Program-made: the position numbers and the translations under genes
Source: Ruthenibacterium lactatiformans
GTDB lineage: Bacteria > Bacillota > Clostridia > Oscillospirales > Ruminococcaceae
Assembly (NCBI RefSeq): GCF_000949455.1
Contig: NZ_JXXK01000001.1
Location: forward strand, 62,001 to 126,000
Direction of reading: 5' to 3'
Length of the DNA stretch: 64,000 nt
Shown here: positions 8,445-17,456 of the stretch, in pieces
How the letters are laid out: each line of letters begins with the position of its first letter
Position numbering within the stretch: position 1 is the stretch's first letter
The notes under the pieces: generated by a model
The model's database searches: none
Told to the model about the DNA's origin: nothing
What the model saw: only the letters and a program-made list of their open reading frames with translations

Positions 8445-9512
8445 ATGAAAAAAACAGGTTTGAAAGAGATGAAACGGCGCAACAGGGAAATGCTGATCCG
8501 CACGATCCTGGAAAAGGGCGAGTTGTCACGCATTGAGCTTGCGCATGAAACACAGCTTTCCCCCAGTACAGTGTCCGCTCTTGTAGGAGAGCTGCTGGAA
8601 GAGGGGATTCTGGCCGAAAGCGGCCAGAGGGCCATAACGGCAGGCCGAAGCCGTACTGCACTGGACATCAACACCGAATACGGCTGCATAGCGGTTGTAA
8701 ACATCGGGAGAAAGGGCGCAAGCCTTGATTTGTTTGATATGTGTTTGAACCGCTGCAACGGCAAGGTGTTGTCGGAAAGCTATCTTTCCGGCAATGAGTT
8801 GCTCGTTGCCATCACTGCCGCGGTGTTTGAGCTTTTTGATTCCGCCAGCCTCCATGCTGGTAAGGTGGCCGGCTTCGGTCTCTTGTTCCAGGAGGACATG
8901 AAGGCGAGCGAATTTAACGTAATGTATTCCACCGGCTTTTCCTCCGCGAGCATTTCGCTGCGGGAAGCGCTGATTACACAATTTCGCGTGCCGGTGACGG
9001 AAGAGTACTCTCAGGTATATACGGTGAGCCGTGCGCTGGAGCAGCGGGAGAATGTGGAAGCAGAGAACACCGCCCATATCGCCATTGGCGAACGCGTGCT
9101 GGCCAGCATCACGCTGTCCGGACGGCCGCTGCCGCTGCGGGAAGGTATGTGCTCTGATGTCACTCCGATGCTTTGCGGCGACGCGCTGGTCCTGCCGGCG
9201 CTTAAAGCGGCCGCAGGCCCCGATGCGGAAGAGACAGGGCTTCTGCCCGCCCGTCAGGGCGGTTGGGCGGGTATCCTATCCGCGCAGATTTCCGGCCTGA
9301 TCGCAGTGTTGTGCACGCTGTTCCCTCTGGATACCGTTTTGCTGTCCGGACACGCTGCAAAAGTGCGTGGATTTGTAGAGCAGGTGGATGCGCAGGTCAA
9401 GCAGAGGCTTTCCGAACAGGCGCCGGAGGTGCGTCGGGCTGATTTGCCGCATCGGGATCTTTCGGCGTTGCTGGCGGAGCGTATCCGTAAGAACGTTCTT
9501 TGTGCGGGCTGA
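8445..9512 (+). CDS. ROK/NagC-like transcriptional regulator
   Basis: 355 residues. The N-terminus (about 10-65) is a winged helix: an RNREMLIRTILEKGELSR helix followed by an LAHETQLSPSTVSALVGELLE recognition unit, typical of ROK-family repressors. The remainder follows the ROK sugar-kinase-like fold only loosely; the ATP-binding DxGxT and the zinc CxCGxxGC motifs are not seen, so it should bind an effector rather than phosphorylate it. The start follows GGGAG with a 10-base spacer. A dyad-rich operator sits at its promoter, and the catabolic cluster 9616-15935 directly downstream is the probable target. Confidence 0.75.
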   Translation: MKKTGLKEMKRRNREMLIRTILEKGELSRIELAHETQLSPSTVSALVGELLEEGILAESGQRAITAGRSRTALDINTEYGCIAVVNIGRKGASLDLFDMCLNRCNGKVLSESYLSGNELLVAITAAVFELFDSASLHAGKVAGFGLLFQEDMKASEFNVMYSTGFSSASISLREALITQFRVPVTEEYSQVYTVSRALEQRENVEAENTAHIAIGERVLASITLSGRPLPLREGMCSDVTPMLCGDALVLPALKAAAGPDAEETGLLPARQGGWAGILSAQISGLIAVLCTLFPLDTVLLSGHAAKVRGFVEQVDAQVKQRLSEQAPEVRRADLPHRDLSALLAERIRKNVLCAG

Positions 9513-9615
9513 AATTATTTTAAAAAAATTTTGCTTCAAGGTCTGCCGCGGCACACCGCAGGCGGGGGGGGACGAGTACACCGCCTTCAGAACGGGAAAG
9601 GAAGGGAATGACAGA

Positions 9616-10308
9616 ATGGATTATACAGAAATGCTCACAGATAACCGATTTTCCGTCATAGCTGCATTGCCCCGCAACGATCTTGCGCTGGCGGAGGCTG
9701 CATTGGAGGGCGGAGCGCAGGCTGTCAAGGTGCACTGCAATGTTTGGCACCGCGCCAGCGGAAACACGTTTGGCACCTTTGCAGAAAACAGGACTTTTTT
9801 GCGTGAGCTGATCGCCCTGTGCGGGGATGTGCCAGTGGGCCTTGTTCCCGGCGGGGAGGACGCCTACATCAATGAGGAGGAGCGGCTGGAGCTGGAAGAG
9901 ATGGGGCTTTCCTTTTTTTCCAGCTATGCGCAGTACGTTCCCTGCCACATGATGGAGAGCACGCGCCTTTCCAGCATGATTGCCATTGGTACGGATTATA
10001 CCCAGAATACACTGGATGCTGTGCGCGCATCCGCAATCGACGTTTTGGAATGCAGCATCCAGCCGGGAGAAAATTACGGCACGTCCATGAATTATGCGGA
10101 TATCCTGCGTTATTCGGACATTGCGGCTAAGACGGCCAAGCCCTGTGTGGTGCCCACACAGCGGCGGATACGCCCGGAAGAGGTGCGTCATCTGGCTGCT
10201 GCGGGATGCAAGGCCATAATGATTGGCGCCGTTGTGATGGGCGGTGCGCGGCCGGAGGACGTAAAGCGTGCCACTGCCGCTTTCCGTGCGGCTGCGGACG
10301 CAGTCTGA
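9616..10308 (+). CDS. TIM-barrel protein of unknown specificity
   Basis: 230 residues with the look of a ribulose-phosphate-binding barrel. Beta-strand cores are visible (FSVIAAL, AQAVKVHCN, VPVGLVPGG, SAIDVLECSI, KPCVVPTQ, CKAIMIGAVVMG). The final IGAVVMG resembles the phosphate-binding strand and helix of NanE, HisA or Tim-type epimerases and aldolases. Catalytic residues cannot be assigned with confidence. The start at 9616 is preceded by GGAAAGGAAGGG; the longer in-frame stretch upstream belongs to the end of the regulator region. It opens a run of co-oriented genes continuing with a permease and a hydantoinase-type protein. Confidence 0.6.
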   Translation: MDYTEMLTDNRFSVIAALPRNDLALAEAALEGGAQAVKVHCNVWHRASGNTFGTFAENRTFLRELIALCGDVPVGLVPGGEDAYINEEERLELEEMGLSFFSSYAQYVPCHMMESTRLSSMIAIGTDYTQNTLDAVRASAIDVLECSIQPGENYGTSMNYADILRYSDIAAKTAKPCVVPTQRRIRPEEVRHLAAAGCKAIMIGAVVMGGARPEDVKRATAAFRAAADAV

Positions 10309-10386
10309 ACCCTGTATGTAGGCCGCCGCCCGGCGGCTGAACATAGAACAAGGGGCCCCTGGCCCCGGAAAGTAAGGAGCAGAATT

Positions 10387-11688
10387 ATGCTACAAGGTAT
10401 CCTCATCATCGTAGTCTTTTTGGTCATTGCGGCGCTGATGATGACCAAGAAGATCCCCACACTGTTAGCGCTGCCGCTGATGGCAGTCATCATCTGCATC
10501 ATTGCAGGCGTGCCCGCCGTGGGCACCGACGCCGAAGGCAATGCCATCGGCTGGCTGCAGACGGTGGTGGAAAACGGCACTGTCCGTATGGGCAGCGCCA
10601 TCATGGCCGTTATTTTCGGCGCATGGCTCGGCCAGTTGATGAACAAGACGGGCGTAACGGAAAACATCATTAAAAAGAGCGCTGAGCTGGGCGGTGACCG
10701 CCCGTTGGTCGTTACCCTCATCATGGTGGTGGCCGTGGCGATCCTGTTCACCACGCTGAGCGGCCTGGGCTCTATCATTATGGTTGGCTCCATCGTGCTG
10801 CCTATTCTGGTGTCGGTAGGCGTTCCGGCTATCAGCGCAGCGTGCATTTTCCTAATGGCATTCACCACGGGCCTCACGTTTAACATTGCCAACTGGAAGA
10901 GCTTTTCCAGTATTTTCGGACTGGAGATCGAACAGATCAAGAGTTTTGAGATCTATCTGCTGATTGCCACGCTCATCGCCACGCTGGTCTTGGTGTTTGT
11001 GGAATTCAAGAAAAACGGTGTGAAATTTGCCTTCTCCGCCCCCGTGAGCGATGTTCCGGAGACCCGCCAGCTCAAGGGTGTTGCCGGTACGCTGGCCATG
11101 CTCACTCCGCTGGTTCCCATCCTGCTGGTCGCTCTGCTTAAGGTGCCTGTTGTGCCGGCATTCGTCGCAGGCATCATTTGGGTGCTTGTGTTTACATCCA
11201 AGAGCTTTTCCAAGGCGATGAATCTGCTGGTCAAGACCTGCTATGACGGCATCACGGATGCAGGCCCGGCCGTTATCCTGATGATAGGCATCGGCATCCT
11301 GTACCTGGCTGTGACGCACAGCATGGTAAAGGAAGTGCTCAATCCGTTCCTGCTGGCAGTCATTCCGTCGAACCGCATTGCTTACATCATTTTCTTCAGC
11401 CTGTTGGCTCCGCTCTCTCTGTACCGCGGCCCGATGAACCTGTTCGGCCTCGGCTCCGGCATTGCGGCACTTGTCATCGGCCTGGGCACGCTGTCCCCGC
11501 TGGCCGTTATGGGCGCTTTCCTGGCGGCTGAACGCATCCAAGGCTGCGGCGACCCGACAAATACTCAGAACGTCTGGACGGCGAACTTTGCGGAAGTGGA
11601 TGTAAACACCATCACCAAAAAGCTGCTGCCCTACCTGTGGGTCATCGCGGTCTTCGGTGTGGTGCTCAGCGCATTCCTTTATTTCTGA
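10387..11688 (+). CDS. IT-superfamily permease (CitMHS/GntP-like organic anion transporter)
   Basis: 433 residues with roughly 11-12 hydrophobic segments and two GxG-rich re-entrant-like stretches (LSGLGSIIMVGSIVLP near 120-135 and a GLGSGIAALVIGLGTLSP segment near 357), a pattern of ion-transporter-superfamily carriers for citrate, gluconate or other organic acids. Substrate unknown. Position directly upstream of a hydantoinase/oxoprolinase A protein suggests it imports that enzyme's substrate. AAGGAG precedes ATG 10387. GC-rich hairpins fill the 78 bases after the TIM-barrel gene. Confidence 0.75.
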   Translation: MLQGILIIVVFLVIAALMMTKKIPTLLALPLMAVIICIIAGVPAVGTDAEGNAIGWLQTVVENGTVRMGSAIMAVIFGAWLGQLMNKTGVTENIIKKSAELGGDRPLVVTLIMVVAVAILFTTLSGLGSIIMVGSIVLPILVSVGVPAISAACIFLMAFTTGLTFNIANWKSFSSIFGLEIEQIKSFEIYLLIATLIATLVLVFVEFKKNGVKFAFSAPVSDVPETRQLKGVAGTLAMLTPLVPILLVALLKVPVVPAFVAGIIWVLVFTSKSFSKAMNLLVKTCYDGITDAGPAVILMIGIGILYLAVTHSMVKEVLNPFLLAVIPSNRIAYIIFFSLLAPLSLYRGPMNLFGLGSGIAALVIGLGTLSPLAVMGAFLAAERIQGCGDPTNTQNVWTANFAEVDVNTITKKLLPYLWVIAVFGVVLSAFLYF

Positions 11689-11745
11689 TTTTTTATAAAC
11701 TTTTATCCGCTGTGGACGGGGCGCGGACCGCGAAGCGGCGCTCCG

Positions 11746-11805
11746 TTTCACAGCCGGCCCAAGGGCAAAAGCGCAGATGCTTTCGCCCTTGGGCTGGCCG
11801 TGAAA
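11746..11805 (+). other. 60-base intercistronic hairpin
   Basis: TTTCACAGCCGGCCCAAGGG faces CCCTTGGGCTGGCCGTGAAA with further pairing inside (about 27 base pairs, few mismatches). No T-run follows, so it may stabilise or stop 3' ends, or act as an attenuator between the permease and the hydantoinase-type gene. Confidence 0.6.
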
Positions 11806-11840
11806 GGCCCGGTAGAACAACGAACAGGAGAATGCATGAT

Positions 11841-13994
11841 ATGAAAGTGCGCATTGGCATCGATGTCGGCGGTACCTTTACCGACGCTGTCGCGATCAAC
11901 AACGATACATATGAACTCATCGGCACCGTGAAGGTGCCGACCACCCACACGGCCAAAGAGGGCGTGGCCGCGGGCATCGTGGAGGTGCTGCATAAGGTGA
12001 TGGAGGAAAACGGCATCCGCCCGGAGGATGTTACCTTCATTGCCCACGGTACCACACAGGCTACCAACGCTCTGCTGGAAGGCGACGTTGCAAACGTGGG
12101 TATCGTGACAATGGGGAGCGGCCTGCAGGGCGCGAAAAGCAGATCCGACACGGCGATGGGCAGCATTGAGCTGGCGGCAGGCAAGTTCCTGCCCAGCGAA
12201 AACGTCTATGTGGATACCGGCGCGGCACAGGACGTTGCGGCCGCAGTAAAAAGCGCGGTGCAGGAGCTGATTGGGCAGGGAGCGACCAGCATCGTTGCCG
12301 CCGAGGCATTCAGCGTGGATGACCCGGCGAATGAGAACGCTGCCGTGCATGTGTGCGCAGAACTGGGCGTACCGGGCACGGCGACCAACGATATCTCCAA
12401 GCTTTACGGCCTGAAAATCCGCACGCGCACGGCAGTAGTGAATGCCAGCATCATGCCGAAAATGCTGGAGGCCGCCACAATGACGGAACGCAGCATCCAG
12501 GGGGCGGGCATCAAAAGCCCGCTGATGGTGATGCGCTGCGACGGCGGTGTCATGACGGTGGAGGAGGTTCGCAACCGGCCCATCCTTACCATTCTTTCCG
12601 GCCCGGCCGCAGGCGTGGCGGGCGCTTTGATGTATGAAAAGCTCACCGACGGTATCTTTTTTGAAGTGGGCGGCACGTCCACGGACATCTCCTGCGTGAA
12701 GGACGGCAAGGTGATGATCCAATACGCCGAGGTGGGCGGACACAAAACCTATTTAAACAGTCTGGATGTTCGTACGGTAGGGATAGGCGGCGGCAGCATG
12801 GTGCAGCTCAGGGATGGAAAGGCTGTCGGCACCGGGCCGCGCAGCGCGCATATCGCTGATCTGGAGTACGAGGTCTATTCCAAGCCGGAAGACATCGTGG
12901 AACCGCGCCTCACAGGCGTGCGCCCCACTCCCACAGACCCGGAATACGCATGTATCCAATGCACAAATGGCGTGAAAGTGGCGCTCACCATGGCGGGCGC
13001 GGCGAACATTGCGGGCTATGTCCACCCGGATGATTATGCCTATGGCAGCCGGGAGGCTGCTGAAAAGGCCTGGAAGCCGTTGGCGGATAACATGGGATGC
13101 ACTGTGGAGGAGGCGGCCAAAAGGGTGCTGGCCTTTGCGGCGGAGAAAAACGCCCGGGTAGCGTCACAGTTGATGAAAGATTATCAGATGGACCCGCGCA
13201 ATACAGTGTTTGTTGGCGGCGGCGGCGGCGCGTCTACCGTCGTGCCGCACCTGGCGGAAACGATGGGGCATAAGCACCGCATCGCAAAAAACGCGCCCGT
13301 CATTTCCACCATCGGTGTGGCGCTGGCCATGGTGCGTGATATGGTGGAACGTACGGTGACAAATCCCACTGACGACGATATCATCAGCGTGCGCCGGGAG
13401 GCCGAATTGAAGGCCATCCAGAACGGCGCGGCTCCCGGCACCGTGGAGGTGAGCGTGGAGGTGGACACCCAGCGCAATATCATCCGCGCAATCGCCGTGG
13501 GTGCGACCGAGATGCGCAGCAAGGATATGATGAATCAGAAGCTGGGGAAAGATGCGTTGTTCGCCATTGTGGCGGAAAATCTGGGCGCGGACAAAGCTCA
13601 GCTTCGCATTGTTGCCGAGAACGGTCCCATGTTCGCGGTGCAGTACGACAAGGTCGAAAAGAAGCTGTTCGGCCTGCGTAAAAAAACGACGCATCCGCTG
13701 CGCCTCATCGACGAGGAGGGCGTCATACGCCTGCAGAAAAACAATGCATGGGTGCGGCAGTCCAGCGTAGCGGAATGGGAAAAGGATGCCGCATGGATGC
13801 TGGAAGAATTAACGGAATACAACGACGGCGGCGCAAACCTGCCCAACTTATATGTGGTGTTGGGCAAACGGGTGATAGACCTTTCCGGTCTCTCCAGCGA
13901 TACACAGATATATAGCCTGGGCAATGTGGAGCTTGCCGGGTGCGGCGCGCAGGAGCCGCTGATCGTTGCCGCGACCAAGCGCGTTGATGCCTGA
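11841..13994 (+). CDS. Hydantoinase/oxoprolinase subunit A-like ATPase
   Basis: 717 residues. The N-terminus MKVRIGIDVGGTFTDAVA is the Hydant_A_N/ASKHA start; AHGTTQATNALLEGD (about 60-75) and an FEVGGTSTDISCVKDGK stretch (about 275) are the second and third ASKHA motifs, followed by a GIGGGSMV loop. Known members (HyuA, AcxA, 5-oxoprolinase N-half) use ATP to open lactams or carboxylate ketones, normally with a HyuB partner; none is seen here. The start at 11841 is 10 bases after CAGGAG; ATG 11832 is too close to it. It is followed after about 30 bases by the HExxH gene. Confidence 0.85.
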   Translation: MKVRIGIDVGGTFTDAVAINNDTYELIGTVKVPTTHTAKEGVAAGIVEVLHKVMEENGIRPEDVTFIAHGTTQATNALLEGDVANVGIVTMGSGLQGAKSRSDTAMGSIELAAGKFLPSENVYVDTGAAQDVAAAVKSAVQELIGQGATSIVAAEAFSVDDPANENAAVHVCAELGVPGTATNDISKLYGLKIRTRTAVVNASIMPKMLEAATMTERSIQGAGIKSPLMVMRCDGGVMTVEEVRNRPILTILSGPAAGVAGALMYEKLTDGIFFEVGGTSTDISCVKDGKVMIQYAEVGGHKTYLNSLDVRTVGIGGGSMVQLRDGKAVGTGPRSAHIADLEYEVYSKPEDIVEPRLTGVRPTPTDPEYACIQCTNGVKVALTMAGAANIAGYVHPDDYAYGSREAAEKAWKPLADNMGCTVEEAAKRVLAFAAEKNARVASQLMKDYQMDPRNTVFVGGGGGASTVVPHLAETMGHKHRIAKNAPVISTIGVALAMVRDMVERTVTNPTDDDIISVRREAELKAIQNGAAPGTVEVSVEVDTQRNIIRAIAVGATEMRSKDMMNQKLGKDALFAIVAENLGADKAQLRIVAENGPMFAVQYDKVEKKLFGLRKKTTHPLRLIDEEGVIRLQKNNAWVRQSSVAEWEKDAAWMLEELTEYNDGGANLPNLYVVLGKRVIDLSGLSSDTQIYSLGNVELAGCGAQEPLIVAATKRVDA

Positions 13995-14023
13995 GCAGGG
14001 GCTGCCCGACAAAGGAGGATATG

Positions 14024-14596
14024 ATGCCGGATTATACACTGCCGTTCCCGGGAAGGGAACTTGCGGACCAGGAGCTGACGTACGACGTCTGTTACGCAAA
14101 GATCCTTCCGCAGGACCGTGCCTCCATCGTGGAGCGGGCCTGGCGGAAAGGTGAACAGGCGGCGCGGGATATTTTTGTAAAATACGGCGGTGAAACGGAT
14201 TTTTTCAAGATCGCCGCGGACAGCGGCCTCGTCTGCGAGTGTGTCGATAAGGATTATATATCTGGAAACCAGCGTTATTTCAGTGATTATATTTCGGGAC
14301 AGAGCCGTATTCATCTGTATCTTGGCGCTATCCGCCTGTGGGCGCAGGAAAATGGTATGACACTGGAAACTGCGCAGAACGTTATCCTAAGCCATGAGTA
14401 TTTTCACTTTCTGGAGTGGACGAAGCTGGGCTTGACAAGCAGGGAATATCAAGTTCCCATGCTGAAGCTGGGGCCTTTGAAGCTGGGAAAGACCGGTGTG
14501 CGCGCACTTTCGGAGATCGGCGCTCATGCCTTTGCCCGTACATATTATGAATTGACCGAAGAAAGGGAGCGGAAGGATGAAGCAACTGGAATTTGA
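14024..14596 (+). CDS. Putative HExxH zinc-metalloprotein
   Basis: 190 residues with a single HExxH motif, His124-Glu125-Tyr-Phe-His128 in an ILSHEYFHFLEW helix, and a later helix LSEIGAHAFARTYYEL in which Glu164 could be the third zinc ligand (gluzincin arrangement). No signal peptide or membrane segment, so a cytosolic role is likely. IrrE/ImmA-like peptidases share a similar short layout, but I cannot place it in a named family. AAGGAGG precedes ATG 14024 by 5 bases. Its end overlaps the FAD oxidoreductase start by 20 bases, indicating translational coupling. Confidence 0.6.
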   Translation: MPDYTLPFPGRELADQELTYDVCYAKILPQDRASIVERAWRKGEQAARDIFVKYGGETDFFKIAADSGLVCECVDKDYISGNQRYFSDYISGQSRIHLYLGAIRLWAQENGMTLETAQNVILSHEYFHFLEWTKLGLTSREYQVPMLKLGPLKLGKTGVRALSEIGAHAFARTYYELTEERERKDEATGI

Positions 14597-15935
14597 TGTG
14601 GCTGTGATCGGCGGAGGCCCGGCGGGAACCGTCGCAGCCATTGCCAGCGCGCGCAGGGGCGCAAAGACGATCCTTGTAGAGCAGAACGGATATCTGGGCG
14701 GTGCGCTGACGGCATGCGGCACCGGCCCGCAGATGACATACCACGCGGGAGACGTGCAGGTCGTGCGGGGCATCCCCCAGGAAATGGAAGAGGAAATGAT
14801 CCGCCGGGGCTTTTCCACGGGGCATATCCCGGATGCCGTAGGTTTTTGTTCTTCCACTACGGCGTTTGATCCGGAGGGGATGAAAATCGTTTGGGAGGAT
14901 ATGGCGCGTGAAGCAGGTGTGACGCTGATGTATCACACGGTGTTCACGGGCTGTACTGTGGAGAATGGCGTGATCCGCACGGCCCGCCTCTACACCAAGG
15001 GCGGCTTTTATGAGCTTTCCGCCAAGGTGTTCGTGGATGCTTCGGCGGACGCGGACGTCGCCACAAGTGCCGGCGTAACGAGTGTTTACGGCCGCGAGGA
15101 GGACAATCTCGCCCAGCCGATGACAATGAATTTTCACGTTTACGGAGTGGACAGAGAAAAGGTTTGCGATTTTGTACTGAACAATCTGGACGACATGGCG
15201 CGTTATACGCCGCGCAACCTGCGTGAGCTGCGCCACTATGACATCTCCGGGGCGTTCAGCAGGATTCAGGCCGCAAAGGATGCGGGTGAATTTCATATCG
15301 ACCGGGATACTGTGCTCTGTTTTGAAACGAACACTGACGGCGAATATGTGGTAAATATGACGCGCATCGCCAAGCACAGTGCTGTGGACCCGTTCGATTT
15401 GACGGAAGCGGAGATAGAAGGCCGTAAGCAGGTGCAGGAAACGCTGCGTTTTTTGAAAAAGTATATCCCGGGCTTTGAAAATTGTCATCTGGCATTTTCC
15501 GGGCCGAACATCGGCATTCGCGAAAGCCGTAAAGTGGATGGCGTTTACAAGCTGACGGCTGAAGATCTGACGGACAATGTGATGTTCCCGGATGCCATCG
15601 CCATGGGAGGCTATCCCATTGACGTGCATTCGCCGGACGGAGGAAACACCGTACACAAATTCCTCAAGCCGGGCAGCTGGTACTCTGTTCCTTACCGCAG
15701 CCTGGTCACGCCCGGCGTGGAGAACCTTATTGTGGCGGGCCGCTGCCTGAGCGCTACACACGTAGCGTGCTCAGCGGTGCGCGTCACTCCGGTGCTCATG
15801 GGGATCGCCCAGGCGGCGGGTACCGCTGCTGCACAGAGTGCGCACACGGACATGCCTGCAAATAAGCTGGATACAAACGCTCTGCGCGAGCAGCTTAAGG
15901 CGGACGGCGTTTTTTTGGAAGAGTATAAGCCTTGA
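14577..15935 (+). CDS. FAD-dependent oxidoreductase (FAD_oxidored family)
   Basis: 452 residues. The dinucleotide motif VIGGGPAG (residues 10-17) is followed by a strand ending in VEQNGYLGGALT, typical of the FAD_oxidored (PF12831) group, and the second FAD contact appears as NLIVAGRCLSATHVA (about 383-397). A mid-region FVDASADADVA segment completes the fold. Substrate unknown; it is the last gene of the run with the hydantoinase-type and HExxH proteins and is followed by a terminator, so these three probably act in one pathway. Confidence 0.82.
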   Translation: MKQLEFDVAVIGGGPAGTVAAIASARRGAKTILVEQNGYLGGALTACGTGPQMTYHAGDVQVVRGIPQEMEEEMIRRGFSTGHIPDAVGFCSSTTAFDPEGMKIVWEDMAREAGVTLMYHTVFTGCTVENGVIRTARLYTKGGFYELSAKVFVDASADADVATSAGVTSVYGREEDNLAQPMTMNFHVYGVDREKVCDFVLNNLDDMARYTPRNLRELRHYDISGAFSRIQAAKDAGEFHIDRDTVLCFETNTDGEYVVNMTRIAKHSAVDPFDLTEAEIEGRKQVQETLRFLKKYIPGFENCHLAFSGPNIGIRESRKVDGVYKLTAEDLTDNVMFPDAIAMGGYPIDVHSPDGGNTVHKFLKPGSWYSVPYRSLVTPGVENLIVAGRCLSATHVACSAVRVTPVLMGIAQAAGTAAAQSAHTDMPANKLDTNALREQLKADGVFLEEYKP

Positions 15936-15966
15936 CGCCCCGCATTTTATTATTAACAACGATGAA

Positions 15967-16007
15967 CAGCCGCACTGTGGAAAAGTTCCGCAGCGCGGCT
16001 GTTTTTT
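15967..16007 (+). terminator. Terminator of the catabolic run
   Basis: CAGCCGC pairs with GCGGCTG, with TGTGGAA/TTCCGCA inside, followed by TTTTTT. Confidence 0.85.
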
Positions 16008-16133
16008 ATTTGTGAAAAAAGCATCATCATAATTTTTTCAACCAAGCTTCGTAATCCACTGTACACGGCTTTCTGATAAAAGCCTGTATAATAGATTTTG
16101 AAAGAAATATACGGGAAGGTGCGTGCTTGTGGG

Positions 16134-17336
16134 ATGAAGCATTGTCTGCCGCCCATTTACGGGCCGGATATTACCGCGGAAAATTGGGAACAGCGCCGTG
16201 TGCAGATCGTTCGTTTATTTGAAAAAAACGTCTTCGGCCGCACGCCACGGGATGGCTTCGAAATAAGAGCGGATCTGCTGTATGCAGCAGAAGCCCTGGA
16301 GGGCACCGCAAAACGTGAATTTTACAGGATCACGGTGCGTACAAAACGGGGCAGTGCGGCATTTCACATGGCTTTGGTGTTGCCGAATCCGCAAAAGCCT
16401 GTGCCGGCGGTTCTGATGATCAGCAATCATGAGAAAACTCCTGCGGCTGTGAAGGGCCCGGACATGTCCGCTTTGGAGGAACTGATGGCGCGCGCGCCGA
16501 AAGAATGGCGGACAGATGTGGAACGGATGATGGCCGCGTTCCAAAAGGGCGGGGCGTCCATGCCGCAGCTTCTGGATATTGAACGGGATACCGCGCAGGG
16601 ATATTGGCCGGTGGAACAGATACTTGCATCCGGGCGGGCTGCTGCGGCGTTTTATGCCGGAGAGGTGCAGCCGGATGACCGCAGGCTGTTCCCAGCAGCA
16701 CTTGCGAGGCTGTTTGCCGGGGAGGACACGGCCCGGGAGCCGGACGGGTTGGGAACGTTGGGCGTTTGGGCATTTGCGGCCAGCCGAGCGGCAGACGTTT
16801 TGTGTGCCCATGCAGGAATAGATGCCAAAAAAATTTCTCTGGCCGGGCACTCCCGCGGGGCGAAAACAGCGCTGTGGTGTGCTGCGCAGGATACGCGTAT
16901 CCATAGCGTTTTGGTGAACGATTCGGGCTGCACAGGTGCTGCGGTGTCGCGCGGAAAACGCGGAGAGAATGTGGCCTCCATCAATGCGTTTTTTCCGCAT
17001 TGGTTCTGTCCCAGCTACGCACGGTATGCCTGGCGGGAAGATGAAATGCCGTTTGACCAGCATATGCTGCTGGCTGCTGTTGCCCCGCGTCTTTGCTATG
17101 TGGCCAGCGGCGCGCAGGACGCGTGGAGCGATCCGGATGCGGAATGGCTCGGCGCAAGGGAGGCGAGTGCCGCATGGCGGTTGTTTGGGCATCCGGAGCT
17201 GCCGCGGAATGCGCCTTTGGCGGGCGAGCCAATCATTACAGAGGGGATCGGATATCACCGCCGGGAGGGCGGCCATGACCTGACTGCGTGGGACTGGATG
17301 CAGTTTTTGCTGTTTCTGGACAAAAACGACGCATAG
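16134..17336 (+). CDS. Glucuronoyl-esterase-like (CE15-type) alpha/beta hydrolase
   Basis: 400 residues, no signal peptide. The nucleophile elbow GHSRGAKTALW places Ser240 as catalytic serine; NDSGC, INAFFPHWFCP and LPFDQHMLL-type stretches (here MPFDQHMLLAAVAPRLCYV) are characteristic of bacterial CE15 and related esterases, with the probable catalytic His in REGGHDLTAWDW near residue 385. CE15 enzymes cleave esters of glucuronic acid in plant cell walls. Intracellular location suggests action on an imported oligosaccharide. Start ATG 16134 is chosen from GGGAAGG upstream; a TTG at 16098 is in frame. A similar protein is encoded at 40058. Confidence 0.65.
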   Translation: MKHCLPPIYGPDITAENWEQRRVQIVRLFEKNVFGRTPRDGFEIRADLLYAAEALEGTAKREFYRITVRTKRGSAAFHMALVLPNPQKPVPAVLMISNHEKTPAAVKGPDMSALEELMARAPKEWRTDVERMMAAFQKGGASMPQLLDIERDTAQGYWPVEQILASGRAAAAFYAGEVQPDDRRLFPAALARLFAGEDTAREPDGLGTLGVWAFAASRAADVLCAHAGIDAKKISLAGHSRGAKTALWCAAQDTRIHSVLVNDSGCTGAAVSRGKRGENVASINAFFPHWFCPSYARYAWREDEMPFDQHMLLAAVAPRLCYVASGAQDAWSDPDAEWLGAREASAAWRLFGHPELPRNAPLAGEPIITEGIGYHRREGGHDLTAWDWMQFLLFLDKNDA

Positions 17337-17456
17337 CGATAGGATGTGAAACTACTTTTCACGAGAGACTGGGCCTTGGATGAGATATGCGCATGGATCA
17401 ACACCGGCGCCGGATTCAAATGAACGAGAGTCCGGCTGATAAAAGGAGGAAAACAT

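Noticed and set aside
14382..15761. 459-codon ORF on the minus strand opposite the FAD oxidoreductase
   Set aside because: It shadows a clearly recognisable gene, is rich in His/Arg as typical of antisense frames, and has no ribosome site.
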